Of a DNA stretch of 64,000 nt, positions 7,422-15,308 are shown one piece after another. Position 1 is the stretch's first letter, and each line of letters begins with the position of its first letter. The position numbers and the translations under genes were made by a program. The notes beneath the pieces were generated by a model that was not told where the DNA came from, made no database searches, and worked only from the letters and a program-made list of their open reading frames with translations. The DNA is from DAOUEX01 sp034430235 (lineage in GTDB: Bacteria; Chloroflexota; Anaerolineae; UBA2200). The stretch covers positions 62,001 through 126,000 of the forward strand of contig CAYZGO010000005.1 in NCBI GenBank assembly GCA_964478075.1, written 5' to 3'.

Positions 7422-7555
7422 GTCATTGCGAGGAGCGCAGCGACGAAGCAATCCAGCTGCCGATAGCGGGAGATTGCTTCGCTGCGCTCGCCCTGGGTCT
7501 TCCCCTGGGTCTTTGGCCCCAGGGACAAAGGTGGCCCAGGACCAAAGGCAATGAC
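7422..7555. repeat. Palindromic MITE-like repeat, copy 2 (inverted)
   Basis: The element starts with GTCATTGCGAGGAGCGCAGCG and ends with GGACCAAAGGCAATGAC. It is related to 5611-5746 in reverse orientation: the GGCCCAGGACCAAAG block is now at the right end. It sits between the TPR gene and the end of the peptidase gene and has no coding potential. Confidence 0.75.
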
Positions 7556-7580
7556 ACCACCCAACCCTGTTTCGCCACAG

Positions 7581-9617
7581 TCACGCGACTTCGGAAAAGC
7601 CCTGCATCAATCCCAGCCTGGCCAGGAGATTGAAATGCTTCACCAGTAGCTGCACGTTACGCTGCCCAGTCTCCAACTCCACGAGGTCAGCGATGTCTGC
7701 GACGGTGCGCTTTCCATCCACCCAATAGTTGGCAACAGTGCTCAGTCCGTAGTACAGGCGGCGGTGCTCTTTCTGCCAGGCGCGGACTTGATCCTTTTCC
7801 TGTGGGGTCAACTTGTGCATATATGCTCTGGGGGACACCGGCCCGCGGAACACCCTGGACGGCACCATCGCCACCGCCTGCTGCTCCCATTCGTCCGGTT
7901 CCTTTGGCAGTGGGGAGGGCATCTCGTCCAGTCCCAGTTCGCGCGCCTGCCGGAGCAAGACCTCTCTGGCGCGTTCCGTTTCCCGACGCACAGCGCAATC
8001 CACCTCGTGGCTCAAGTCCGTGACCAGCCATTCCTCTTTCGGCGCCAGGCGCAAGAGCGAACGGATTGCTTCTCGCTGCCTGTCGGCGGCGAACTGAGCC
8101 CTCTTCTCTATACGCGCTGCCGCCTGCGCCAGGCCTTCACCATCCTGCGCGGCGAAAGCGTCGGTCAATATACCTTGCACACTGCGAGCCAGCCGTGCCC
8201 GAAACCGCGCTACCATCTCCTGACCCAGCCAGATAGCCTCGCGCCGGCCGGCATTGGCAACAAAGTAAACGTAGGTCGTCGCCAGTCCGCCCAGCACAGC
8301 TAGCATACGCGCATCCACCTTGTCCAGCGTATCTTCAGAGGTGTGATAGAACTTGTCCGGCCACTGAATCAGCATCGGCGTCGGAACGCCCACCGTTGGG
8401 TCAGAGAGGATGTAGTGATCACTGCCACCCGAAAAAGGAGTCGTGGTGTGACGGAACAGCGGATAAGAAGCTGAGCCAGCAGGATTCTTGGCCCCATCCG
8501 TTCGCTCTTCGCGCAGCCGCTCCAGCAGGTCTGTCACGAACGAGGACATGGCAGCCGGCGTACGCTCAATGATGAACACGCTGCCGCACAAATCCTGGTT
8601 CTGTCCCACCATGTCCAGGTTGATGCCGGCCACCATGCGCGGTATCTCATCCTCGTGAGTCGCCAGGTAAGCGTAGGTGCCTGTCATCTCGGGCACCAGG
8701 AGCAGCCGAATGCCACGTCTGGGCCGAGGTAACTTTCCGTCCTCAATCAGACGCTGCAAAGTACGCGCCAGTTCCAGCACCGCAGCACTGCCCGAAGCGT
8801 TGTCGTTAGCCGACGGCTGCGGATGGCACAGGTGAGCGACAACCACCACTTGTTCATCTGTCTCACCCGGGATGAGCGCCAAGACCACCTCCATCTCTCC
8901 ATCGTACAGGCGGCTGGCAACCCGCCCGTGAACCTTGACTGCGGGCTTGCCTTCCCGTTGCTGCGACTTGACCAGCTTTCTCAAGTCCTCGCCCATGCGG
9001 GGTGACAGCACAAACCCAAAACACTTCTTGTCACCGGGGCGCCACCAGAAGGACGTGTACTGCACGGCGTCAGGCACGTCAATACGCTGCCGGACCGGTG
9101 GCGTCTCGCGCATGCCGTCGAAGATGATGCCGACAGCACCATACTTGCCTACCGCCAGTTCACGCACACGATTCAGGTCACCTTTGGTCAGGACAATCTT
9201 GCCCTTGAGATCAAGGGCCTCGTACTCCTCTTCTTCCTCACCGTCTTCCAGCAGGACGACCTCAGCTTCCAGGCTCTCCACCGGCATACTGCGCTGAATC
9301 AGCGAACATTTCACTTCACTAAAGTCAGCCAGCTTGCGGGCCTTGTCGGCAGGCTCGATCAAATGCAAGGTGGCCTCGGTCGCTTCCCACTCTTGAAACA
9401 TCGGCATGGACCAGTAGCTGGTCTGCTCGTTGGCGGGGAAGGTGAGAACCTCCGCCGACAGGCCAAAGCCTGCCAGTAGCTCACGACAGTGCTCTGCAGC
9501 CGCACGGAACCCCGGGCTCGCCTGTATGCGATGGTACTGAATGATCGCAGATACGTACTCCTTGGCTCGCATGCCGGAATACTCTTCGGTGATGGCTTTC
9601 TGGATGTCCTTGAACAT
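7581..9617 (-). CDS. M28-family zinc aminopeptidase-like protein
   Basis: The start is ATG 9615-9617, with GGAGAG four bases upstream; longer in-frame starts run into a repeat and were rejected. The 678-residue protein has an N-terminal cap (1-120), a PA-like insert (120-245) and an M28 catalytic domain (255-445). Likely zinc ligands and catalytic residues are H262 or H265 (AHLCHP), D272 (NDNASG), E310 (VPEMTG), D335 (NLDMVG) and H425 (KFYHTSED). No signal peptide is seen, so it is probably cytoplasmic, trimming peptides. The C-terminal ~230 residues are helical and end in a winged-helix-like segment (TVADIADLVELETG). This two-part architecture is longer than ordinary M28 aminopeptidases. Confidence 0.85.
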   Translation of the reverse strand: MFKDIQKAITEEYSGMRAKEYVSAIIQYHRIQASPGFRAAAEHCRELLAGFGLSAEVLTFPANEQTSYWSMPMFQEWEATEATLHLIEPADKARKLADFSEVKCSLIQRSMPVESLEAEVVLLEDGEEEEEYEALDLKGKIVLTKGDLNRVRELAVGKYGAVGIIFDGMRETPPVRQRIDVPDAVQYTSFWWRPGDKKCFGFVLSPRMGEDLRKLVKSQQREGKPAVKVHGRVASRLYDGEMEVVLALIPGETDEQVVVVAHLCHPQPSANDNASGSAAVLELARTLQRLIEDGKLPRPRRGIRLLLVPEMTGTYAYLATHEDEIPRMVAGINLDMVGQNQDLCGSVFIIERTPAAMSSFVTDLLERLREERTDGAKNPAGSASYPLFRHTTTPFSGGSDHYILSDPTVGVPTPMLIQWPDKFYHTSEDTLDKVDARMLAVLGGLATTYVYFVANAGRREAIWLGQEMVARFRARLARSVQGILTDAFAAQDGEGLAQAAARIEKRAQFAADRQREAIRSLLRLAPKEEWLVTDLSHEVDCAVRRETERAREVLLRQARELGLDEMPSPLPKEPDEWEQQAVAMVPSRVFRGPVSPRAYMHKLTPQEKDQVRAWQKEHRRLYYGLSTVANYWVDGKRTVADIADLVELETGQRNVQLLVKHFNLLARLGLMQGFSEVA

Positions 9618-9644
9618 CTGCTCTCCTTCGCGTTGATGGGCAGT

Positions 9645-9673
9645 ATTATAACACGGGCAAGGCAGAGTGACAA
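9645..9673 (-). promoter_or_regulatory. Promoter of the M28 peptidase gene
   Basis: On the minus strand TTGTCA (9673-9668), 17-base spacer, TATAAT (9650-9645). It lies 28 bases before the start codon, leaving a short leader with the GGAGAG site. Confidence 0.7.
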
Positions 9674-9691
9674 GGAGAGTGTCCGGTGACC

Positions 9692-9733
9692 AGTTGGCCG
9701 TTGGCGGTTGGCGGTTGGCAGTTGGCGGTTGGC
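9692..9733. repeat. Heptanucleotide tandem repeat (NGTTGGC x6)
   Basis: Six consecutive 7-bp units of the form (A/C/G)GTTGGC. It lies just upstream of the peptidase promoter. A short related stretch (ACGGTTGGCAGTTG) occurs near 35334. Confidence 0.85.
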
Positions 9734-9951
9734 AGTGCGCAGGATGCAGAGGGGGGGCATTCTTGTGGCGCACACTTCCGCTCAGCACTGTAACGGAGCT
9801 TCGTCAGTGTACGAGACACTGGGGCCAAGTTCGCGAGGCCGGTTCTAACCCCGAGTGTGAGTTCCGCATAACTTGACAATACGGCACGTGCAGGCAACGG
9901 CTCCGGTCCGAAAACGTGGAATTATCGATGTCAGCACACTGTGTGGGCAGG

Positions 9952-10018
9952 CCATCCGCGAATACTACACGAATCCAGTCGTAGAGTATTCGAGTATTCG
10001 TGCAAGATTCGTGGATGG
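9952..10018. repeat. Large imperfect palindrome
   Basis: Arms of 23 bases (9952-9974 and 9996-10018) match at 19 of 23 positions around a 21-base loop that itself repeats the AGTATTCG word. The intergenic segment 9734-10109 around it shows no gene. It resembles dispersed palindromic elements rather than a terminator, since no T-run follows. Confidence 0.7.
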
Positions 10019-10109
10019 CAGGCACACAAATCGCCGAGTGGCCGCCTTCCATGTTCTAGCTTACCAATTTTGCCCCCAATCTGTCGTTTAGCGCATGCTT
10101 GTACCCCAC

Positions 10110-10138
10110 TTGCCCGCCCTGACATGTACACGTATAAT
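10110..10138 (+). promoter_or_regulatory. Promoter of the DUF5107 gene
   Basis: TTGCCC (10110-10115), 17-base spacer, TATAAT (10133-10138): same hexamers and spacing as the tRNA-Val promoter. The likely start codon at 10151 is only 12 bases downstream, so the transcript would be almost leaderless if this is the true start. Confidence 0.65.
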
Positions 10139-10150
10139 CCCAGAGAGGGA

Positions 10151-12130
10151 ATGAGGGTGATTACATCCAAACGCGCCACAACGGAAAGGTTTCATAACGG
10201 GCCCTTGCGCTGGCTAGCCGTGTTGTGCATAGCCTGCGTTGCTGTGGCGTGCAAGGCAGTTGCGCCCACGTCTACGCCTCCTCTGGCAAGCCTGCGCATA
10301 GAGGTACTGCCATCCGGTGCAGCGGTCTACGTCAACGGTGAGGAGAAGGGCCACACGCCGCTGACGCTCCACCTCCCGCCGGGATTGTACACGGTGCGCG
10401 TGCAGCACGAGGGCTATGACTCCATGCAGCGAGACGTTGAGCTTCTGGCGGCAGAACAAACGCTCATTGCTGAGGCGCTGCCGGACGCTGCGCCGCCCAT
10501 CATTACGCTGAGCGAGTTGCCCGGTTCTGTAGAAGCCGGACAGTCGATCCTCATCTACGCACAGGCCAGGGACAACGAAACCGTCATGCTGATGCGCCTG
10601 TTGATTGACGGACAACTTGCAGCAGAAGCCACCGGCCAGGCTCTGGAGCACGTCTGGGATACACAGGATGCAGGGACAGGCACGCATACTATCGCAATCA
10701 GGGCCAGCGACAGCGCGGGCAACACTGGCCAGGCCACCCGCAGCGTGGACGTCAGAGTTGCAGCCTTGCAGCAGCCGTCCCCTACGCCGGAGCCATCCAC
10801 TTCGACAAGCACTGACATAAGCGTGTACGAGACGACCGTTACGCTGCCCACCTACCCCTACGAACCACACCTGAGGAAAAGGGTAGATGCCAGGTACAAT
10901 TTCAAAGTCACCTACCTCGACCGCGCAGCGTACGAGGCCACAAGCCCGCGACCACAGCCACGCACATTCAAGGCTGTTGTCCTGGAGAATCGCTACCTGA
11001 AACTGACCTTCCTACCGGAACTGGGGGGCAGGCTCTACACCTGCACCTTCAAGCCCAGCGGGCAGAACATCTTCTACCAGAACACTGTCCTGAAACCATC
11101 GTACTGGGGGCCGCTGAGCCGCGAAGAGAATTGGTGGCTGGCGGCTGGGGGCATGGAGTGGGCCCTGCCAGTCCACGAGCACGGCTACGAATGGGGCCTG
11201 CCTTGGACGTACAGCATCGAGCAGCAGCCCCATCAAGTCTCCATCATGTTGCGTGACAGCACGGCCAACGACCGCTTGCGCGCCGAGATCACGGTGACAC
11301 TACCGGCCGAACGGGCTTACTTTGAGTTACGACCTCGCCTTGTGAATCCCACCGCTCAGGCAGTAGCCTGTCAACTCTGGCTCAACGCAGCCCTTACCCT
11401 GGGCTCTGCGAGTGTTTCCGCTAACACAGAATTCATCTATCCCACCGATAGCATGATCGTGCACAGCAGCGGCGATAGGGCACTGCCCGCTGAGCGCCAG
11501 ATAATGTCCTGGCCTATCTACGAGGGATGTGACTTGTCCCATTACAGGAACTGGCACAACTGGCTCGGCGTCTTTGTGCCAGACATCCAGCAGGATTATG
11601 CTGGCGCCTATAACCACGATACGGAGCTAGGCATTGTGCGGGTCTTTCCCCCAGAGGTCGCACCTGGGCTGAAGCTCTTTGCTTTCGGAGCAGACTTTTC
11701 AGCACGCGAAGAGTACTCTGATGACGAATCCGAGTACTTTGAGATGTGGGCAGGGCCCTGTCGGACATTCTGGCCGGAAGACGATGTGCTCATAGGCGCT
11801 GGTCAGTCTCTCAGTTGGAGCGAAATCTGGCTGCCGTTCAGCAGCATTGCTGGCCTGGACAGAGCCAACGCAGAAGCGGTGGTCAAGGCCAGCGTGCAGG
11901 GCAAGCAGGTTCACCTGGGAATCGCTGTCAGCAAGGCGCGACAAGTACAGTTCAATCTCGAGTGGAACGGCCATACATTTCACCGGCAGCGGGCGCACCT
12001 GGCTCCAGACATGTCTCTCGCAGTCCAGGTGCCACTTCCAAGTGGCGCAAGGCTGCCGGGCTATTTGAACGTGCAACTGCAGGACGAGAATGGAGCAATC
12101 CTGCTCGAATACACGAAAGCCATCTCTTAG
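10151..12130 (+). CDS. DUF5107 lipoprotein with PEGA domain
   Basis: Start chosen at ATG 10151, next to GAGAGGGA; it gives a signal peptide with lipobox VAVAC, so the product should be a lipoprotein (659 residues). After the anchor comes a PEGA domain (LRIEVLPSGAAVYVNGEEKG), an Ig-like domain (PPIITLSELPGSV to RSVDVRV), a short Pro/Ser/Thr linker, and a large C-terminal DUF5107 beta-sandwich domain (from VYETTVTLPTYPYEPH, with LELGGRLYTC-like block LPELGGRLYTCTF and GGMEWALPVHEHG). DUF5107 proteins resemble aldose-epimerase/galactose-mutarotase-type folds and are often linked to carbohydrate or TPR proteins. The next gene, a TPR protein, begins 14 bases after the stop, so they are probably one operon. 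Confidence 0.85.
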   Translation: MRVITSKRATTERFHNGPLRWLAVLCIACVAVACKAVAPTSTPPLASLRIEVLPSGAAVYVNGEEKGHTPLTLHLPPGLYTVRVQHEGYDSMQRDVELLAAEQTLIAEALPDAAPPIITLSELPGSVEAGQSILIYAQARDNETVMLMRLLIDGQLAAEATGQALEHVWDTQDAGTGTHTIAIRASDSAGNTGQATRSVDVRVAALQQPSPTPEPSTSTSTDISVYETTVTLPTYPYEPHLRKRVDARYNFKVTYLDRAAYEATSPRPQPRTFKAVVLENRYLKLTFLPELGGRLYTCTFKPSGQNIFYQNTVLKPSYWGPLSREENWWLAAGGMEWALPVHEHGYEWGLPWTYSIEQQPHQVSIMLRDSTANDRLRAEITVTLPAERAYFELRPRLVNPTAQAVACQLWLNAALTLGSASVSANTEFIYPTDSMIVHSSGDRALPAERQIMSWPIYEGCDLSHYRNWHNWLGVFVPDIQQDYAGAYNHDTELGIVRVFPPEVAPGLKLFAFGADFSAREEYSDDESEYFEMWAGPCRTFWPEDDVLIGAGQSLSWSEIWLPFSSIAGLDRANAEAVVKASVQGKQVHLGIAVSKARQVQFNLEWNGHTFHRQRAHLAPDMSLAVQVPLPSGARLPGYLNVQLQDENGAILLEYTKAIS

Positions 12131-12144
12131 TGGGAGGACAATCC

Positions 12145-13455
12145 ATGTATTGCAACGAGTGCGGTGCCGAAATAGACGACAGTGCCCTTGTCTGCCCCAA
12201 CTGCGGGCATCCAGTGGCGATGCAGGTTGAATCCATACCAAGCTCGGTGGCTGAGGAGCCAGAGACTGAGCCTCACGGCCCGCGCGCACGCGGCTGTGGT
12301 TGGGCCATGACTGCCGGCATGCTGGCTGGCTGCGCCGTCCTGATCATCGTGGGCCTGGCGCTCCTGGGCATCTATCAGGGGATGCAAGAACGAACGCGCT
12401 TGAACCGCGCCGCGGCGGCAGAGCACTACCAAAAAGGGCTGGAGCAATTGGCCGTAGAGAACTATGAACTGGCCCGAGCAGAATTCGAGCTAGCTGTGCA
12501 ACTGGACCCCAAGCACAGGGAAGCTGCCGCAAAGCTGGCAGAAGTGATTGCACTGCTCAGCAGCCGGGCCACGCCAACCTCGGCCGTACACCACGAGACA
12601 GCAGTCCTTCTCTACAACGAGGCCCGTGACCTTTACAACAAGGGTGACTGGGAGGGTGTAATCGTCAAGCTGGAACAGGTACAGGCCCTTGAACCAGAAT
12701 ATGAACGCGAACAGGTCATCATGTTGCTGGTCGAGGCGTATTACAAGGCTGGCCTGAAGCTCGTTGACCAAGACCGCATGGAAGAGGCACTGCGCTACTT
12801 CGACCACGCCTTGGAACTGCGCCCTGCTGAGCAGGAGATTCGCGAGCAAAAGCGCCTGGCTGCTCTGTACGTGGCTGGCCTGGGCTACTGGGGAGCCGAC
12901 TGGCAAGGAGCTATCGAAAGCTTCAACGTCCTCTATCAGCTCAAGCCCGACTATAAAGACACCAGACAGAGATTGTACGATGCGTACGTAGCCTATGCAG
13001 ACGCACTGTACGACAAAGCAGACTGGTGCGCAGCACGTGACCACTACGATAGTGCCCTGGCCATGACCTTCAGCGAAGAGATAAGGGCAAAAAGGGAAGA
13101 GGCAGCGCAGTATTGTGCCGTTGCCCCTCCGCCCACAGGCACGCCACCGCCCAAGGGAACATTTGTCGGCAAGCTGGTGCAAATCGAAGACGTGGGCCTG
13201 GAGACAGCCATGATGATCCGTGGGCACATTCTGGACGAAGAGGGCAACCCCATGGCAGGTGTCCAGGTGGGATTGTCCGCCTGGGATTGGTCTGCGCCTC
13301 CCGCCACAACCAATGACGAGGGCGTCTTCGCCTTTGACGGACTCGGCAACCCCGTCACATATACTGTCACGCTCATAGACTTGCCCGTTGTTCCTTTGCC
13401 TGTCAAGGCTGATTGGAGCAAGTTAGTGTGGGTAGAGTTCCGCCCACAGCCGTAG
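12145..13455 (+). CDS. Zinc-ribbon, membrane-anchored TPR protein
   Basis: ATG 12145 is preceded by GGGAGG. The 436-residue protein begins with a zinc ribbon (C3, C6, C17, C20), a transmembrane helix at about 54-77, then TPR-like repeats (85-340) including KGLEQLAVENYELARAEFEL and EARDLYNKGDWEGVIVKL, and a C-terminal beta-sandwich similar to carboxypeptidase-regulatory domains (MIRGHILDEEGNPMAGVQVG). The cytoplasmic zinc ribbon with an outside TPR region suggests a scaffold or sensor. It follows the DUF5107 lipoprotein by 14 bases and precedes the DUF3467 gene, so it is likely co-expressed with both. Confidence 0.85.
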   Translation: MYCNECGAEIDDSALVCPNCGHPVAMQVESIPSSVAEEPETEPHGPRARGCGWAMTAGMLAGCAVLIIVGLALLGIYQGMQERTRLNRAAAAEHYQKGLEQLAVENYELARAEFELAVQLDPKHREAAAKLAEVIALLSSRATPTSAVHHETAVLLYNEARDLYNKGDWEGVIVKLEQVQALEPEYEREQVIMLLVEAYYKAGLKLVDQDRMEEALRYFDHALELRPAEQEIREQKRLAALYVAGLGYWGADWQGAIESFNVLYQLKPDYKDTRQRLYDAYVAYADALYDKADWCAARDHYDSALAMTFSEEIRAKREEAAQYCAVAPPPTGTPPPKGTFVGKLVQIEDVGLETAMMIRGHILDEEGNPMAGVQVGLSAWDWSAPPATTNDEGVFAFDGLGNPVTYTVTLIDLPVVPLPVKADWSKLVWVEFRPQP

Positions 13456-13481
13456 AGAGCGGTAGAAAACAGGAGAGCAAA

Positions 13482-13793
13482 GTGAGCAAAGAGAAACAGC
13501 GACAACAGCGCATGCAAATCAACGTCCAATTGCCAGCGGAACTGGAAGCCATCTACGCCAATTTTGCCATGATCACCCACTCCCCATCGGAGATTGTGGT
13601 TGACTTCGCCCGCCTACTGCCTAACGTGCCCAGCGCCAAAGTCTATGCGCGGATCGTAATGACGCCCATGAATGCCAAGCTGCTGCATCGTGCGTTGGGG
13701 GAGAATCTGTCCAAATTCGAAGCGCAGTTCGGGGAGATAAAAGCGCCAGACCAGGGATTTGGCGCAGAGCGCCCCATCGGCTTCAAGCACTAG
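13482..13793 (+). CDS. DUF3467 family protein
   Basis: The GTG at 13482, six bases after AGGAG, is the best start and gives 103 residues. The core INVQLPAELEAIYANFAMIT, HSPSEIVVDFARLLP and AKVYARIVMTPMNAKLLHRAL is the DUF3467 signature, a small conserved bacterial protein of unknown function. The length fits the family. It lies 26 bases after the zinc-ribbon TPR gene on the same strand and faces the DUF362 gene tail to tail. Confidence 0.88.
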   Translation: MSKEKQRQQRMQINVQLPAELEAIYANFAMITHSPSEIVVDFARLLPNVPSAKVYARIVMTPMNAKLLHRALGENLSKFEAQFGEIKAPDQGFGAERPIGFKH

Positions 13794-13857
13794 TTCCACG
13801 ACTGGCAGCCTGTAGTACTATGCTGTGTCTCCGTGGTTTTCCGGTGCGCTGCCAGCC

Positions 13858-14994
13858 TCAGGGATTGACCAGACGACCCAACAGAGGCTGATGCAGCTCT
13901 ACAGCCCCCTCGGGACAAAGCTCGTGGCAGCAATAGCAGCGAATACACAGCGTGAGGTCCATGTACGCCCGTTCGTCTACAATCGTAATCGCCCGCACCG
14001 GGCAGTTCTCAACGCAGACGCCGCAGGCAGTGCACCTGGAACCGGCCTGTGGACTGGCAAGCAATTGCCTGGTAACCCACCCGCGCACGAACGCCGGGAG
14101 CTTCTTCACATCCCTGCTGCCTGTGCGAGGCCTCTTGAAACCCGCTACTTTCACCTCATCCAGGCGATTCCCCAATATCTCAACATCTTCCACGCGGCCG
14201 CTGCTCAAGCCCCTGCGTGCGGCAGCAGCAATGGGAGGCACGTCCAGAGGTGACATACCTACAATGGAGGTGGCCACCACGTCCAAAGCAACTCCGTCAG
14301 TGCTCGTCAACAGGAGGCCGATATGACGTGGATCGCCGCCAGATGGGCCGTCACCCTCCATGCCGACTACAGCATCCATGATGGTGAGGACAGGCTTGTA
14401 GTAACTCAAGATGTCTATCAGCATCTCTGAGAACTCGTGCACAATTGGCAACTTGGTGTGATAGCCGGCCTTGGTCAAGCCAGGCACTGTGCCGAAAAGG
14501 TTTTTCGTCGCTCCAGTGAAGAGCGTTAAGCCGTGAGTCTTGAGCTTGGGCAGGGAAATGATAGCATCGGCCTCGACAACGACCTTCATGGCATCGACCA
14601 TCTTGATCAAATGGCCTTCTGGACAGGGAAGCCGCACAGAGCCAATATCGTAGTTGAGAATCGCGCCTCCCTCCTCTGCTGCCGCCATCATACCGGTCAC
14701 ACGGTAAACGCGACGCAGCACGCGTGGAGTGAATAGCCCGCCCGGACTGTCAGCGATAATGGGCGTTGCTCCGGCCTCCCTCACCCACCTGGCTACTGCC
14801 GCAACGAGCGCTGGATGGGTCGTCACTGCCTTTTCCGCCGGCTGACCTTGCAGCAGATTGACTTTCAGTATCACTCTCTGCCCAGGCTCAATCAGCGCCT
14901 GATCACCTGTAAATGCCTGCAGACTCTCGCGCAGGGCCGCTTCAACTGTCCGCCGATCGTAGTTGGCGCATCTGGCGATGTAGACTCGGCTCAA
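13858..14994 (-). CDS. DUF362 protein with C-terminal 2[4Fe-4S] ferredoxin domain
   Basis: The start is TTG 14994, eight bases after AGGAGGAGG. The 378-residue protein has a DUF362 domain (1-310; VILKVNLLQG, TTHPALVAAVARWVREAG, KLKTHGLTLFTGATKNLFG) followed by two ferredoxin motifs: CTACGVCVENCPV and CIRCYCCHELCPEG. DUF362 proteins are cytoplasmic iron-sulfur proteins of uncertain role, thought to take part in electron transfer or maturation. The second cluster motif has an extra adjacent cysteine (RCYCCHELC). A clear promoter lies upstream. Monocistronic by context. Confidence 0.88.
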   Translation of the reverse strand: MSRVYIARCANYDRRTVEAALRESLQAFTGDQALIEPGQRVILKVNLLQGQPAEKAVTTHPALVAAVARWVREAGATPIIADSPGGLFTPRVLRRVYRVTGMMAAAEEGGAILNYDIGSVRLPCPEGHLIKMVDAMKVVVEADAIISLPKLKTHGLTLFTGATKNLFGTVPGLTKAGYHTKLPIVHEFSEMLIDILSYYKPVLTIMDAVVGMEGDGPSGGDPRHIGLLLTSTDGVALDVVATSIVGMSPLDVPPIAAAARRGLSSGRVEDVEILGNRLDEVKVAGFKRPRTGSRDVKKLPAFVRGWVTRQLLASPQAGSRCTACGVCVENCPVRAITIVDERAYMDLTLCIRCYCCHELCPEGAVELHQPLLGRLVNP

Positions 14995-15050
14995 GGCGTG
15001 TCCTCCTCCTGCTCAACCCCTAGGCACAATGAGTTGAATGTTGCCGTAGA

Positions 15051-15078
15051 ATTATACCATGAACATTGCTTCGGTCAA
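15051..15078 (-). promoter_or_regulatory. Promoter of the DUF362 gene
   Basis: On the minus strand TTGACC (15078-15073), 16-base spacer, TATAAT (15056-15051). The leader to the TTG start is about 50 bases and contains AGGAGGAGG. Confidence 0.7.
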
Positions 15079-15099
15079 TACCTTGCACCGCTCTAGTAG

Positions 15100-15196
15100 G
15101 GGCGAGGCATTCGGGCGTAGCAATCCGTCTGGCGCGGATGCTCCTATAGGGGCAGTATGCCCTGAGGTACACGCAAGATCGTCGAATGCCTCGCCC
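15100..15196. repeat. Long inverted repeat in non-coding gap
   Basis: Arms GGGCGAGGCATTCG (15100-15113) and CGAATGCCTCGCCC (15183-15196) are perfect inverted copies around ~69 bases. The rest of 15079-15308 has no supported gene. Repeats of this GGGCGAGGCATTCG type occur in many bacterial genomes as dispersed elements. Confidence 0.75.
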
Positions 15197-15253
15197 GTAC
15201 ACGTGCGTGGCGTTCGCCTGGGTGAAGTGCATCACCGGGGTACACCCCCAGTA

Positions 15254-15290
15254 ACACAAGAGACCGGGCGCTTGATGCACCCGGTTTCTT
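15254..15290 (-). terminator. Weak hairpin after the DUF5666 gene
   Basis: ACCGGG and CCCGGT pair around an 11-base loop about 20 bases past the stop of the DUF5666 gene. The T-rich side is on the plus strand, so use as a terminator for the minus-strand gene is uncertain. Confidence 0.3.
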
Positions 15291-15308
15291 ACTGCGCGTT
15301 TGCTGTTT

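Noticed and set aside
9692..9733. CRISPR array
   Set aside because: Units are only 7 bp with no unique spacers; it is a simple tandem repeat. No CRISPR array or cas gene was found anywhere.
7581..9788. Longer N-terminus of the peptidase
   Set aside because: The extra 57 residues are translated from the heptanucleotide repeat and the promoter, and the ATG at 9617 has a good ribosome-binding site.
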